The notes: generated from the letters alone by a model not told the origin. Counted from the first letter of the stretch, positions 34,223 through 43,536 are shown. The stretch is DNA of 64,000 nucleotides from JBOFSQ01 sp051651625 (GCA_051651625.1 JBOFSQ010000065.1:124001-188000), one strand, 5' to 3'. Numbers and translations are program-made.

Positions 34223-34242
34223 ATTCCCGCCTACGCGGGAAT
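34223..34242. repeat. R7 dRS3-like inverted repeat
   Basis: ATTCCCGCCTACGCGGGAAT, an exact ATTCCC-N8-GGGAAT match, 16 bp before the queA start codon. Confidence 0.65.
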
Positions 34243-34258
34243 GACGAAAGATACCACA

Positions 34259-35326
34259 ATGACACAACTCGAATCATACGACTACCCGCTCCCATCAGAC
34301 TTGATTGCGCAGACGCCGCTTTCGCGGCGGAGCGATGCGCGGATGATGGTTGTAGACCGCCGCGATAATACGATAGCGCACCACCACGTCCGTGACCTTG
34401 CAAACTTTGTCACGCCGCAAGACGCACTCGTTCTCAACAATTCTAAAGTTGTCCCTGCGCGGCTCGTCGGGCGGCGGGTGAAAACCGGCGGACGCTGGGA
34501 AGGCCTGTTCCTCTCGCACGACGAACACGGCCTCTGGAAAGTTTTGTCGAAGACGCGCGGCACACTCCAAAGCGGCGAAGAAATCGCACTCGAAACGCCC
34601 GACGGACGCAACGGAATGTCGCTCCTCGTCGGGACGCGAACCGAAGACGGTGCGTTAATCGTAAAACCGATTCTCGATGACAACGACCACACAACATCAC
34701 CAATGACGCTGCTTGATCGCGTCGGTTGGGTTCCGCTTCCGCCGTACATTCGCAGCGGTCGGATGATGCCGAGCGACGTTGAACGTTATCAAACTGTCTA
34801 CGCCGCTGAAGCCGGTTCGGTCGCCGCGCCGACGGCTGGACTCCATTTTTCGCCGCCGCTGCTGAAGTCGCTCAAAGATCAGGGAACGGCTCTTTGCCCC
34901 GTCACGCTGCACGTCGGGATCGGAACTTTTCGCCCGATCCAAACGGCGTCGCTCGAAGAACACAAGATGCACTCAGAGTTTGTAGCGATCACCGAAAGCG
35001 TCGTGCAAACGCTCAAAATGCGGCGTGCAAACGGCGGACGAATTATCGCCGTCGGAACGACATCTGTTCGTGTTCTGGAAACGGCAGCACAAAACGGTGG
35101 CGGCGAACTCGCACCGTTCGCCGGAACGACCGACCTCTTTATCAAACCGCCATTCACGTTTCGCGGTGTCGATGCGATTCTGACGAACTTTCACTTCCCG
35201 AAGTCGTCGCTGCTGGTTCTCGTTCGCACGTTCGGCGGCGACGAACTCATCCGCCGCGCATATCAAGAGGCGATTGAAAAAGAGTACCGCTTCTTCAGCT
35301 ACGGCGATTGTATGCTGATTGTGTAA
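34259..35326 (+). CDS. queA: S-adenosylmethionine:tRNA ribosyltransferase-isomerase
   Basis: 355 aa. QueA converts preQ1-tRNA to epoxyqueuosine-tRNA using the ribosyl group of SAM. Conserved blocks: YDYPLPSDLIAQTPLSRRSDARMM, VLNNSKVVPARL, DRVGWVPLPPYIR, YQTVYAAEAGSVAAPTAGLHF, TLHVGIGTFRP and GGRIIAVGTTSVRVLE ... TNFHFPKSSLLVLVRTFGG. Complete. It converges with the minus-strand gene downstream, the two 3' ends overlapping by 32 bp. Other queuosine genes are not in the window. Confidence 0.96.
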   Translation: MTQLESYDYPLPSDLIAQTPLSRRSDARMMVVDRRDNTIAHHHVRDLANFVTPQDALVLNNSKVVPARLVGRRVKTGGRWEGLFLSHDEHGLWKVLSKTRGTLQSGEEIALETPDGRNGMSLLVGTRTEDGALIVKPILDDNDHTTSPMTLLDRVGWVPLPPYIRSGRMMPSDVERYQTVYAAEAGSVAAPTAGLHFSPPLLKSLKDQGTALCPVTLHVGIGTFRPIQTASLEEHKMHSEFVAITESVVQTLKMRRANGGRIIAVGTTSVRVLETAAQNGGGELAPFAGTTDLFIKPPFTFRGVDAILTNFHFPKSSLLVLVRTFGGDELIRRAYQEAIEKEYRFFSYGDCMLIV

Positions 35327-36047
35327 GTGGCGAATGACGCGATGTGGTGGACCATCGCCACACGCGAACGACAATCCACACTGCGACTAAAATCGAAAAG
35401 AGCACGAGGCTGGTGTTCAAGTTCTGTTCGCGTCCAGAAATAACTGGCGGCGCGAACAGCGTCACATCGTTCGACACAATTACCGGCGCAACCTGTACGC
35501 GACCCGCACGCGATTCGTACATCCACAATTTGTAGTAGAGTCCGGTAACGTGAACGTCGTCGGAAACAGCATCGCCGGTTGACATTCCCGCTGGGAGTTT
35601 CGTCACGCACACGACGACCGGATTTCCGTCGCTCTCACGCGGAAACAAATAAAGCTGGTAATAACGGTCGATCCCCCAGCGAGCGCGGCCTGTTTCGCTG
35701 GTCGGTGTTTCCACGACACGTTTTACGATCCCGTCGAGTGCGACGGCGCGGAGTCGCAACTGTTCCGGCTTGAGAAAGAGGTCGCGGACACTGACAGAAT
35801 CTTCCGCTGCGCGTTCGGCAAGTTCGCCGCGTGGTAACGACGCGACGTGCGCGAGGAGAGTGTAGAACGGTTTGGTGTCGTGCTCTGTCCAAGTGACTGC
35901 ACGTCGTACAGTTTCGGCGTCGTCGGCGCGGCGTATCTCGTCGAGCGACAGAAGCGGAATCGCATCCACCACATCCGGCGACACGTCGGCACCGCACGCA
36001 ACTTCCACGACAAACGCAACGAGAAGAAGATACGCAAGCCGTGTCAT
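35295..36047 (-). CDS. Secreted/membrane-anchored hypothetical protein
   Basis: 250 aa. MTRLAYLLLVAFVVEVACG is a signal peptide, and LVLFSILVAVWIVVRVWRW near the end is a membrane helix with a short basic tail, so most of the protein faces outward. The central part (EQLRLRAVALDGIVKRVVETPT, YYQLYLFPRESDGNPVVVCVTKLPAG) contains beta-rich, OB-like stretches. No family is recognised with certainty; planctomycetes encode similar proteins of unknown function. The start is the Met of the signal peptide, not the upstream Met in R3 sequence. Confidence 0.75.
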   Translation of the reverse strand: MTRLAYLLLVAFVVEVACGADVSPDVVDAIPLLSLDEIRRADDAETVRRAVTWTEHDTKPFYTLLAHVASLPRGELAERAAEDSVSVRDLFLKPEQLRLRAVALDGIVKRVVETPTSETGRARWGIDRYYQLYLFPRESDGNPVVVCVTKLPAGMSTGDAVSDDVHVTGLYYKLWMYESRAGRVQVAPVIVSNDVTLFAPPVISGREQNLNTSLVLFSILVAVWIVVRVWRWSTTSRHSPLTQSAYNRRS

Positions 36048-36086
36048 TTCGTTCACTAGACCTGTTCGGAAACTTGCACTCACTGC

Positions 36087-36156
36087 GGTTCGGCATAGCC
36101 GAACCCTCCAAACGCCTGCGGCGTATGATAACTGGAGGGTTCGGCTATGCCGAACC
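36087..36156. repeat. R3 REPIN-like element, copy 2
   Basis: Two GGTTCGGC-ATA/TAT-GCCGAACC halves around CTCC ... GGAG. Its left flank carries TAGACCTGTTCGGAAAC, one arm of an outer inverted repeat seen in full at 42384-42533. It lies 5 bp from the yajC stop. Confidence 0.85.
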
Positions 36157-36160
36157 AGAA

Positions 36161-36478
36161 CTACTCTTTCGGGAGCGGGCCAGCGATTGCGGAGAGTAGA
36201 AACTCGACTTTGACGTTGCTGGAGTCGTCAACTTTTAGGACGACTTTGTTTTTGTCGCGGTCGATTTGGTGGATCGTCCCGACGATGCCGCCGACGGTGT
36301 AGACGCGGTCGTGAACGTTGAGTGCGCCGAGCATCTGCTGCAATTTTTGTTGCTGCTTCTGCGGTGGTCTTATGACAAGAAACCACATCAGAAAGAGCAT
36401 CGCGGGCAAGATTATCCAAAACTCCATCCCGCCCGTTCCCGCTGGTGCTGCGTTGGCCCAAAGACTTGAAATTGTCAT
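36161..36478 (-). CDS. yajC: Preprotein translocase subunit YajC
   Basis: 105 aa. MEFWIILPAMLFLMWFLVIRPPQKQQQKLQQML gives the single membrane helix followed by the RPPQKQ basic patch, and LNVHDRVYTVGGIVGTI completes the YajC domain. YajC associates with SecDF-YidC. ATG 36478 is preceded by AGGAG in the leader; the longer frame upstream is repeat sequence. A TTGTCC-N16-TATACT promoter lies just upstream. Confidence 0.92.
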   Translation of the reverse strand: MTISSLWANAAPAGTGGMEFWIILPAMLFLMWFLVIRPPQKQQQKLQQMLGALNVHDRVYTVGGIVGTIHQIDRDKNKVVLKVDDSSNVKVEFLLSAIAGPLPKE

Positions 36479-36535
36479 TTCCAAAACTCCTAATAGTGTT
36501 GACGATGTTTGCGCGGAAACCGACCGCGCGGCGGG

Positions 36536-36563
36536 AGTATAACGGCAAAACCGTTGCGGACAA
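36536..36563 (-). promoter_or_regulatory. Sigma70-like promoter of yajC
   Basis: Read on the minus strand: TTGTCC, 16-bp spacer, TATACT. It lies about 60 bp upstream of the yajC start. Confidence 0.5.
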
Positions 36564-36648
36564 GTCCCGCACCGCAAGCGGAAAATATTGCCTTTGCAAG
36601 GGTGTAGTAAAGTTTTGGTTGCAGGCGGCAGGCGTGAATGGCGTACTT

Positions 36649-36748
36649 GCCCCAACGGGGCGCAAGAATCTGTTCTACTTCGTCTCTTTCGCCCCGTTGG
36701 GGCGAAAACTCGGACAACCAATGTTCTCGTGCAAGCGAAACTTTACTA
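36649..36748. repeat. Partial R4 element with conserved flank
   Basis: GCCCCAACGGGGC and GCCCCGTTGGGGC are only 55 bp apart; the CCGTGGG hairpins are missing, so this is a deleted R4. The right flank matches 28657-28700, and the inverted flank TAAAGTTTTGGTTGCA lies at about 36607. No gene is visible in the rest of 36479-36855. Confidence 0.75.
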
Positions 36749-36779
36749 CACCCACCCTCCACCCGTGCGTTTTTTCCCC

Positions 36780-36808
36780 TTGCAACGCACTCCGTTTTTT
36801 GTCATAAT
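36780..36808 (+). promoter_or_regulatory. Sigma70-like promoter of the 36856 gene
   Basis: TTGCAA, 17-bp spacer, CATAAT, 47 bp before the ATG at 36856. Confidence 0.5.
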
Positions 36809-36855
36809 CCGGCCTTGACCGTTTGTTTGTCTGTTCAAGGTTTGGGTTGTTTTCG

Positions 36856-39207
36856 ATGTGTGCATCGCTGCGTACACTACTCGCCTACGAAGATACCGCG
36901 TTTGATGTCCCAGCGCGGCGGGAGGTAGACCGCGCCGTTTCAAGCGGTGACGTAACGTCTGCCATGCTGGATAAAATCCGCCGCGTTCGCAGAGACGGAT
37001 TCATCGGACCGTCCGTTTCCGATGGCCGCGACGGCCTCGATCCAAACATCACCGCCGAATATCTCGACCACACACTAATCGAAAACGAGATCGCGCCGCT
37101 CGAAAATCTTTGCATGACAAGCGACACCGTTCTCGCCGAAGTCGCCGCGTGTCACGAGATTATTTCAAAGCGACTCGGTAACGAAATCCACGTCGATCAC
37201 TTGGGGCGTCTGCGATGTTACGCGGTCGTCGGTATGACACCACCGCCCGAAATCAACACCGTCGTCGCCCCGCAAACTGTGTGTTCACCAGCACCAGCCG
37301 TTCAGTCTCGCAGCGGCGACGTCGCCGCTTGTCTACGCGAAGGGAAGGCGAAAAATCGCCGTCTCATTTGGTTGGCGGCAGCGTCAGTCGCAGTTTTTGT
37401 CGTCGGAATTGTGATGTCGCAGCGACCGGCAACCGTTCGCGTTGAGCCACTCGATGTCGCACGCAGTACGCCTCTGCCAGACGCGCCATCGTCGCTCGAT
37501 TCGTTCGTCTTCGACGACAACACTCCGCCACCTCTACCGCCGATTCCACTTCGTGCAACACTCGTTGAGCCAAGTTTGCCCGTCGCATCGAGTGTTTCGG
37601 TTGAAACCGCCGATCCAGAAGAGACGACAACGCCGCACGTTACGCTGATTGCTGCCGTTCCGCAAGATACGTCGCCTTGGAGCATACCGACTCCTCAAGC
37701 CGACTCGACCAGCCTCAACGAACTCCCGACGACCACACCCGAACCTCCCGCAACGGACGAGACTTCGCCAGCAACACAGCCAACGCCGCGCCGCGTCAAT
37801 CCGCTCCGTCCGAACATCACCGCTCTACCGCTCGTCCCCGACGAAACGGAGACGCCGGAGTTTGCCATCGCAGACGTTTCGCCGCCGCCGCTAGCCGCGC
37901 TTCCTGCTGGCCGCGAAACGTCGTCGGCGCAAACTGTCGCGTGGGAGATTCAAGAAATCACCAACGACTTTATCGACGCACAAAAACTTCCCGCCGCCAT
38001 CGACGCACTTGATACGCCGCGCGAAAAGACGAGCGAAGAAGCGGTCACGCCACCGCGTCCACAATCGGCAACGCGACTCGCGCTCGGCAACGAAGGCGAC
38101 ACGACTATTCCGCAAGTTGTTGCGTTCGCGTCGGGATCGTCCCCAGAGACTCGGCGAGCGTCGCTGGGTGTAAACGCTGTTCAACCAACGATCAGTCCCC
38201 TCGTTGCAACGATTGAACCGATTGGCACATCGCTCGCGTTTCTCGCCGCGACGCCCGATACACCGTGGAACGCGGTTACGACGAGCGATGAGTGTCCGAG
38301 TGGTGGTTACGTTTTAACTGTTGCACCGTTTCAAACGTCGCTGGCGATTCGTGGCGGCGGAAACGTGCGTCTCATCGGCGACTGCAAAGTTTCGCTCACG
38401 GAAACGTTCACACAATCGATCACACAATCGCAAGCGCAACGCATCGTCACGCTGGCAATCGATTATGGTCGCTGCGTCATCACGCTGCCGCCGAACGCAA
38501 CCGAACCGGTAACGCTCCGCATTCAAACCGAACAAGGCGGCGGGTTTGTCACGCTCCCTGTTGGCAAGGGGATTGTCTTCGTCGATACGTTTGCGCAGCG
38601 CGGAACGACTTCGCCGCCGCCGATAACGTTTCGTGACACCGATACGCTCCGCAAACACTGCGAGACGGTGCCGCTTCGTGGTGATGTTCCGCGCGACATC
38701 GTTCTCGGTTTTCTCCCCGACAATAATTCTGGCAACAACAATTCTGGTAACAGTCAAGACGCGAGCGGCGAAACGGTTTTCCTTTGGCAAAGCGATGCGA
38801 TGCGCGATGCGGTTCCTGTTCGGCAGTCGATAGCGGTACTTTTGGGGCACAACGCGGCGGCGGGTTATGCAACGTCGCTTCCGAACTGGCTCACGGCAAC
38901 GTCGTCGCTGTCGTCGTCGCCGAGCGGATCGCGTCTCATCGCGGCGTGGCACGAGGCGTCGGCTGATGGCGATGACGACCTTGGGAACATTCTCGGTCGT
39001 CTTGGCACAAACCGCGTGCCAGAAGTACGCGGCTTCGCACTACGTCTCTGGGGCGACCTCGGACACTTCAATGCGCCGCTAACGGCGTTCACTTCAAACA
39101 GTGGGGACGATGACGTTCGTGGTGTGATGAGTGTCTACTTCCGCGAAGTCCTGCGGCGTGACCGCGAGACTATCACACGACTCACCGATGCGATTAGTGA
39201 GTTGTGA
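36856..39207 (+). CDS. Large membrane protein with anti-sigma-like N-terminus
   Basis: 783 aa. The first about 120 residues (DVPARREVDRAVSSGDVTSAM, DPNITAEYLDHTLIENEIAPLENLCMTSDTVLAEVAACHEI) resemble a conserved planctomycete module in which a His/Cys pair (EYLDHTL ... C ... ACHEI) looks like an anti-sigma zinc motif. A single membrane helix follows (RLIWLAAASVAVFVVGIVMS), then a long Pro/Thr-rich stretch and a C-terminal domain (GGGNVRLIGDCKVSLTE, VTLAIDYGRCVITLP, GNILGRLGTNRVPEVRGF) with FecR-like features. This topology suggests signalling across the membrane, but no sigma factor gene is adjacent. A function assignment would be speculative. Confidence 0.75.
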   Translation: MCASLRTLLAYEDTAFDVPARREVDRAVSSGDVTSAMLDKIRRVRRDGFIGPSVSDGRDGLDPNITAEYLDHTLIENEIAPLENLCMTSDTVLAEVAACHEIISKRLGNEIHVDHLGRLRCYAVVGMTPPPEINTVVAPQTVCSPAPAVQSRSGDVAACLREGKAKNRRLIWLAAASVAVFVVGIVMSQRPATVRVEPLDVARSTPLPDAPSSLDSFVFDDNTPPPLPPIPLRATLVEPSLPVASSVSVETADPEETTTPHVTLIAAVPQDTSPWSIPTPQADSTSLNELPTTTPEPPATDETSPATQPTPRRVNPLRPNITALPLVPDETETPEFAIADVSPPPLAALPAGRETSSAQTVAWEIQEITNDFIDAQKLPAAIDALDTPREKTSEEAVTPPRPQSATRLALGNEGDTTIPQVVAFASGSSPETRRASLGVNAVQPTISPLVATIEPIGTSLAFLAATPDTPWNAVTTSDECPSGGYVLTVAPFQTSLAIRGGGNVRLIGDCKVSLTETFTQSITQSQAQRIVTLAIDYGRCVITLPPNATEPVTLRIQTEQGGGFVTLPVGKGIVFVDTFAQRGTTSPPPITFRDTDTLRKHCETVPLRGDVPRDIVLGFLPDNNSGNNNSGNSQDASGETVFLWQSDAMRDAVPVRQSIAVLLGHNAAAGYATSLPNWLTATSSLSSSPSGSRLIAAWHEASADGDDDLGNILGRLGTNRVPEVRGFALRLWGDLGHFNAPLTAFTSNSGDDDVRGVMSVYFREVLRRDRETITRLTDAISEL

Positions 39208-39218
39208 ACGATCTATCG

Positions 39219-39291
39219 GAACGCGAAGCGTAAGCGAGTGCCCGAAGAGTGGTCGGTGGTCAGTAATCAGAACACGAAGCGTAAGCGAGTG
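39219..39291 (+). repeat. R1 pair before tyrA
   Basis: Copies at 39219-39240 and 39270-39291, separated by a GTGGTCGGTGGTCAGT word. They end 10 bp before the tyrA ATG, so R1 forms its leader. Confidence 0.8.
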
Positions 39292-39301
39292 GTGATCAAA
39301 T

Positions 39302-40141
39302 ATGCGAATTGCGGTTATCGGTTTGGGGTTGATTGGTGGTTCGTTTGCGCGGGCGGCGTGTGCTGCTGGCATTACCGTTTACGGTCTCGACCGCGACGCC
39401 GCTACAGTCACCGCTGCACTCGCCGCTGGTGCAATAAGTGCGACGCTAACGCCATCGCACTTGCGGATGTGTGAAGTTGTCGTAATTGCGGTGCCGCCGT
39501 GCGCGGTGTGCGACTTCGTTGCCGAATACTTGCCGCACTTTGCGCCGCGTGCGATTGTGGTTGATTGTTGCGGCGTCAAAGGAGAAGTTGTCGCCGCAGT
39601 GACAGAACTTTTAGACAGTCGCGGCGGCGAACACTCGATACGTTTTGTCGGCGGTCATCCGATGGCAGGGAGCGAACGCGGCGGTTTCACACACTCCACC
39701 GCAACGCTCTTTCACGGTGCCTCAATGATCTTGTGCCCCGCAGACGACGACAGCCACGTCGCCGCACGCGAACTTGAGCCGATACTTCTCTCGCTCGGTT
39801 TCGCACGCATCGTTTTTGCCACGCCCGCCGAACACGATGCGATTCTCGCGTATACGTCGCACTTGCCACACCTCCTCGCAAACGCATTCGTACAGAGTCC
39901 AACAGCAAAACTTCACGACGGCTTTTCGGCTGGGAGTTTCCGCGACGCAACCCGCGTCGCACCGGTTAGCGAAACGCTCTGGGCCGACATCTTTCTCGCC
40001 AACCGCGAAAACATTGTCGGCGAACTCGATACACTAATTGAACGACTCAAAAAGTATCGCGCCGCTCTCGCCAATGCCGAAACCGACGCAATAACGCGCC
40101 TCCTCCACGACGGACGAATCGCGGCGGAAAATTGCGGGTGA
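39302..40141 (+). CDS. Prephenate dehydrogenase
   Basis: 279 aa. The Rossmann start RIAVIGLGLIGGSFARA binds NAD(P); VDCCGVKGEVV, FVGGHPMAGSERGGF with the family's HPMAG signature, and LPHLLANAF are diagnostic of TyrA. It oxidatively decarboxylates prephenate to 4-hydroxyphenylpyruvate in tyrosine synthesis. No fused chorismate mutase or ACT domain is present. It follows an R1 pair. Confidence 0.93.
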   Translation: MRIAVIGLGLIGGSFARAACAAGITVYGLDRDAATVTAALAAGAISATLTPSHLRMCEVVVIAVPPCAVCDFVAEYLPHFAPRAIVVDCCGVKGEVVAAVTELLDSRGGEHSIRFVGGHPMAGSERGGFTHSTATLFHGASMILCPADDDSHVAARELEPILLSLGFARIVFATPAEHDAILAYTSHLPHLLANAFVQSPTAKLHDGFSAGSFRDATRVAPVSETLWADIFLANRENIVGELDTLIERLKKYRAALANAETDAITRLLHDGRIAAENCG

Positions 40142-40150
40142 CGCTCCTGT

Positions 40151-40215
40151 CACTCGCTTACGCTTCGTGCTCTGATCACGCCACTGATTCGGGCACTCGC
40201 TTACGCTTCGTGTTC
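40151..40215 (-). repeat. R1 pair (minus orientation)
   Basis: Copies at 40151-40172 and 40194-40215 between the convergent tyrA and NfeD-type genes. Confidence 0.8.
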
Positions 40216-40218
40216 TGA

Positions 40219-42348
40219 TCACGTCTCTGATTTTGTCACACGTCTCACCACGACGCGATAACCGTTTACTTCGGTGACGACTACTTCTGTGCCCGCGTCG
40301 ATGAACTCACCATCGGCGACGACGTTCACTGGAACGTCATCGAACATAACGCGGCCTGCGGGAACAAGTGGCGTCGCGCAAACACCGCCCGCGCCAAGGA
40401 GGTGAGTGTAGTCGGCGAGTTTTTCGCCCTCCGCACGTTCACTCAACTCGCTCGACTGCGGGTGATTTGCCGCGTGAACAACACGCACCGCCATCGCTGC
40501 AACAAGTGTCGCTCCCGCTGTCGCCACGAGGAGCGTCACGAGCGACCACTGCGTTCTCGCCAGTTGATACGAATTGTGCGGAATCACAAACGTCTGCCCC
40601 GCAAGAACAATCGACACAACGATCAACACCAACCCGCCAACTCCAAACAGACCAAATCCGGGGACAACGAAAATCTCCAGCAGCAGAAAAACGATCCCAG
40701 TCGCAAACAGAATCAACTCCAACCACTCCGCAGTCCCGTTCAGAAAATGGCTCCAAAAAAACAAGACGAACGTGAGCGTCGCCAGAAATCCGCCGAGACC
40801 GAGTCCGGGCGTCTTGAGTTCTGCCGAGAGCGCAAAGAATCCGATGAGCAGTAACACAAGCGACCAGCGCGGATCGGCAAGCGCGCGGACGAACTGGTCG
40901 ATCATTCCGCCTTCGAGATGTTCTGGTTCGTTGTCGATTCCGCACGCTGTTCGTAAACCGGCGTCGTCAAGCACTGTGTCGTCGGCGATGCGAAACTTCA
41001 CCGCATCTGCCGCGTTCAGCGCGAGAAGTTTGCCACGCGGTTTGTAAACGTCGCCGCGCACGAAACGTTCACGCCCCGCGAGACTTTCCCACTCGGCGAC
41101 GCTCATCAGCGACGTTTTGCTCGCGTCTTTGGCGTCGCGCCAGACGAGAAGTTCTTCGTCGCCATCGAACATCGCCACGACCGGTGAACGTCGCTGGAAC
41201 GCCGCGTCCAAGAGCGGTTCGAGGAGCGGGACAACGTGGTCAATCTCTTCACGAGTTGTGATGGTGGCTCCGTCGCCGCCGAGCGTTGCGCGTTCGCCGA
41301 GAATTGTTTCGTCGCAGCATAGCGGGATGATTGCGGCGTCGGCGAGTGCTGTTTGCGGGACGTAACCGACCGTATGAATCCCGCGCGGGCGGAGCGTGCC
41401 GACGATGAAGTCGGCGAGATTGTATGCGGCAGTGAGATTTCCTCCCGGAGAATCAACGCGAAAACAAACGAGCGTAATTGGGTCGCCGCGATGCGTCTGT
41501 GCGAGTCGCGCCGTTGTCTGACGAATGATCGCGTTAACTTTTGACGGCGTAATCGCACCGACAACGTCAACGATGAGAGTTTGGCCGACCGTCCCAACAA
41601 CTCGTGCGCGACGGAGCGAATCTTTTTCGACTCCGACCGCTGCTGCTGCCGATGTGGTGTCGTCTTCTAAACGTGCGACGATACCGAGTCGTCGTGCTTC
41701 GTTTGCGGTGTAGATACCGGTGACGCCCGCAGCGACGACAACTTTCGGCGGCGCGTCCCACTCGATATTGCGTTTGGCGGCGATAGCGGCGAGTTCATCA
41801 GAGGAACCGAAAAACGTTGTCTCGTCGGACTCGGCTGAAAGAATTTCCACGCTGGCGTCGAGCATCTTGTCGATGAGCGAACGCGGCAAGTCGCGGCGAC
41901 GACGCTGCGCGACATCGCGGTACGCACTCAACATCGTTTCAGTGACGACATCACGATCAGTAACGCCGTCGGCGGCGTCACCGATTTCGGCGTTTGGGCC
42001 GAGAATGATTTCATCGCACGCCAGAGCGACGAGGACGCTGTGTCCGTAGAGCGAGTTCGGGATCACCGCGACAGTTCGTATCGTACTCAATTCGCGGACA
42101 ATCGCTCCGGCAACCGTGTAACATCCGCCGAGGTCGCTCCCGCGTCCCGTTGCCGATGGTGTCGTGCGAAAGACGACGAACACCGTATCGGGAAGTCCGT
42201 CGCTGGCGATTTGCGAAATTGTTCGCCGCGCAACCTCCGCCGACTTCGGCGTAATCGGCAAGTCAAGCTCAACGACAACGCCATCGCGTGCAAACAGAAA
42301 CGCTGGCAAACAAACAAACACAATCAACCACGAAACAATAAAACGCAT
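40219..42348 (-). CDS. NfeD-family membrane protein with ClpP-like domains
   Basis: 709 aa. Signal peptide (MRFIVSWLIVFVCLPAFLFA), then two ClpP/crotonase-like units (SLYGHSVLVALACDEIILGPNAEIGDA; RVDSPGGNLTAAYNLADFI and LADAAIIPLCCDETILGERA), four to five membrane helices (WSLVLLLIGFFALSAELKTPGLGLGGF ... WLELILFATGIVFLLLEIFVVPGFGLFGVGG) and a C-terminal OB-fold NfeD domain (AGRVMFDDVPVNVVADGEFI). Related proteins cleave stomatin partners. In the second unit the residue usually Ser before the AAI helix is not serine, so catalysis is questionable. The GAGAGGA leader supports the start. Confidence 0.85.
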   Translation of the reverse strand: MRFIVSWLIVFVCLPAFLFARDGVVVELDLPITPKSAEVARRTISQIASDGLPDTVFVVFRTTPSATGRGSDLGGCYTVAGAIVRELSTIRTVAVIPNSLYGHSVLVALACDEIILGPNAEIGDAADGVTDRDVVTETMLSAYRDVAQRRRRDLPRSLIDKMLDASVEILSAESDETTFFGSSDELAAIAAKRNIEWDAPPKVVVAAGVTGIYTANEARRLGIVARLEDDTTSAAAAVGVEKDSLRRARVVGTVGQTLIVDVVGAITPSKVNAIIRQTTARLAQTHRGDPITLVCFRVDSPGGNLTAAYNLADFIVGTLRPRGIHTVGYVPQTALADAAIIPLCCDETILGERATLGGDGATITTREEIDHVVPLLEPLLDAAFQRRSPVVAMFDGDEELLVWRDAKDASKTSLMSVAEWESLAGRERFVRGDVYKPRGKLLALNAADAVKFRIADDTVLDDAGLRTACGIDNEPEHLEGGMIDQFVRALADPRWSLVLLLIGFFALSAELKTPGLGLGGFLATLTFVLFFWSHFLNGTAEWLELILFATGIVFLLLEIFVVPGFGLFGVGGLVLIVVSIVLAGQTFVIPHNSYQLARTQWSLVTLLVATAGATLVAAMAVRVVHAANHPQSSELSERAEGEKLADYTHLLGAGGVCATPLVPAGRVMFDDVPVNVVADGEFIDAGTEVVVTEVNGYRVVVRRVTKSET

Positions 42349-42415
42349 CGTCTAATCCTCTCATTCGGTGTGAACCGTTATACTAGACCTATTCGGAAAC
42401 GTACACCCGCACAGC

Positions 42416-42485
42416 GGTTCGGCATAGCCGAACCCTCCAAACGCCGTGCGGCGTTAATAACTGGAGGGTTCGGCTATGCCGAACC
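42416..42485. repeat. R3 REPIN-like element, copy 3
   Basis: The inner REP pair. Its outer inverted arms are complete here: TAGACCTATTCGGAAAC (from about 42384) and GTTTCCGAACAGGTCTA (to about 42533), making a unit of about 150 bp ended by inverted repeats, MITE-like. Confidence 0.85.
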
Positions 42486-42546
42486 GGAATTAACAAATCG
42501 CCAGAAATCGATGTTTCCGAACAGGTCTAATTGACCCGTAACGGGT

Positions 42547-43422
42547 CTACCGCACAACAGTTTCAATCGCGGCAATGTCTGCGTAGTCGGCGATGATGAT
42601 GTCGGCACCGGCGCGGATGAGTCGTTCGCGTTTCCACGCATCAACGCCGCTTCGCGTCGCTTCGTTCGATGCGACGCCAACAGCGAAACCGCCAACATTG
42701 TGGACGTTTTCGATCTCAACGTATCCATCGCCGAAACCGATTAGCTCTGGGCCTGCGATCTTGTTTTCGCGTAGGATGCGTTCGATCACCATTGCTTTCG
42801 AGAACGTCTTGTAGTCGTCTTGCGCGCCGTAGACGCCGCCGTCAAAATAGTCGGTCACGCCGAGGATGGCAGCTTCGTTTTTGACGAACGCTTCATCTGT
42901 TCCACTCGCCAGATAAACCGTGAGTCCGCACTTGCGTAGCGTGGCGAGGAGTTCGTAAGAGCCGCGAACGATGTGTTCGTGCGGGTCGCCGCCGCTGCGG
43001 AGGTCGGCGAGTCGTGAGGCGATGCGGAGATCGAGTCGGCGATGATACTCTGCTTTGTATTCGAGTGGTGGTAGCGGCGTGCCACCGCGCGCGGTCACTT
43101 CTTCGGCGAGTCGCATGCACTGGTAGATTGTCTGTTTGCCGGTCAGAAAATCAACGAAGTCGCGGACGCATCGTTCGATGTCGGCTGTCGTCTCGTCGCG
43201 TCCGCGCGGCGTGTCGCGGAGAACGTCAACGAAAAGCGGGATCATCACCTGCTGCCAACCTTCGCGGATGAGACTGATTGTACCGTCAAAGTCGAGAATC
43301 GCCGCCTTGAGCGGCGTATCCGGTCGCGGACGGCGAATCACCTCCACACTCGAAAAATTAATTTCACTCACACTGACCTCGTTCGGGTTTTCGTAAAAGT
43401 TTATCCAGATGTAGCCGTTCAC
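42547..43422 (-). CDS. HAD-superfamily hydrolase
   Basis: 291 aa. Motif I AILDFDGTISLIREGW (nucleophile Asp), motif II VYLASGT, and motif III/IV IGFGDGYVEIENV. It resembles phosphoglycolate-phosphatase-type HADs, probably a phosphatase; substrate unknown. The first 35 residues (MNGYIWINFYENPNEV) precede the conserved domain and start with GTG in a repeat-prone region, so the true start may be downstream. The stop lies 12 bp from the R3 element's right flank. Confidence 0.82.
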   Translation of the reverse strand: MNGYIWINFYENPNEVSVSEINFSSVEVIRRPRPDTPLKAAILDFDGTISLIREGWQQVMIPLFVDVLRDTPRGRDETTADIERCVRDFVDFLTGKQTIYQCMRLAEEVTARGGTPLPPLEYKAEYHRRLDLRIASRLADLRSGGDPHEHIVRGSYELLATLRKCGLTVYLASGTDEAFVKNEAAILGVTDYFDGGVYGAQDDYKTFSKAMVIERILRENKIAGPELIGFGDGYVEIENVHNVGGFAVGVASNEATRSGVDAWKRERLIRAGADIIIADYADIAAIETVVR

Positions 43423-43467
43423 GGTTACGAATGATCAGACCTGTTCGGAAACTTACACTCACACTGC

Positions 43468-43536
43468 GGTTCGGCATAGCCGAACCCTCCAAACGCCGTG
43501 CGGCGGCATAGCTGGAGGGTTCGGCTATGCCGAACC
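43468..43536. repeat. R3 REPIN-like element, copy 4
   Basis: REP pair with flanks CAGACCTGTTCGGAAAC (left) and CCCGAACAGGTCTA (right, to 43581). The right end supplies the TAG stop of the adjacent metallopeptidase-like gene. Confidence 0.85.
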
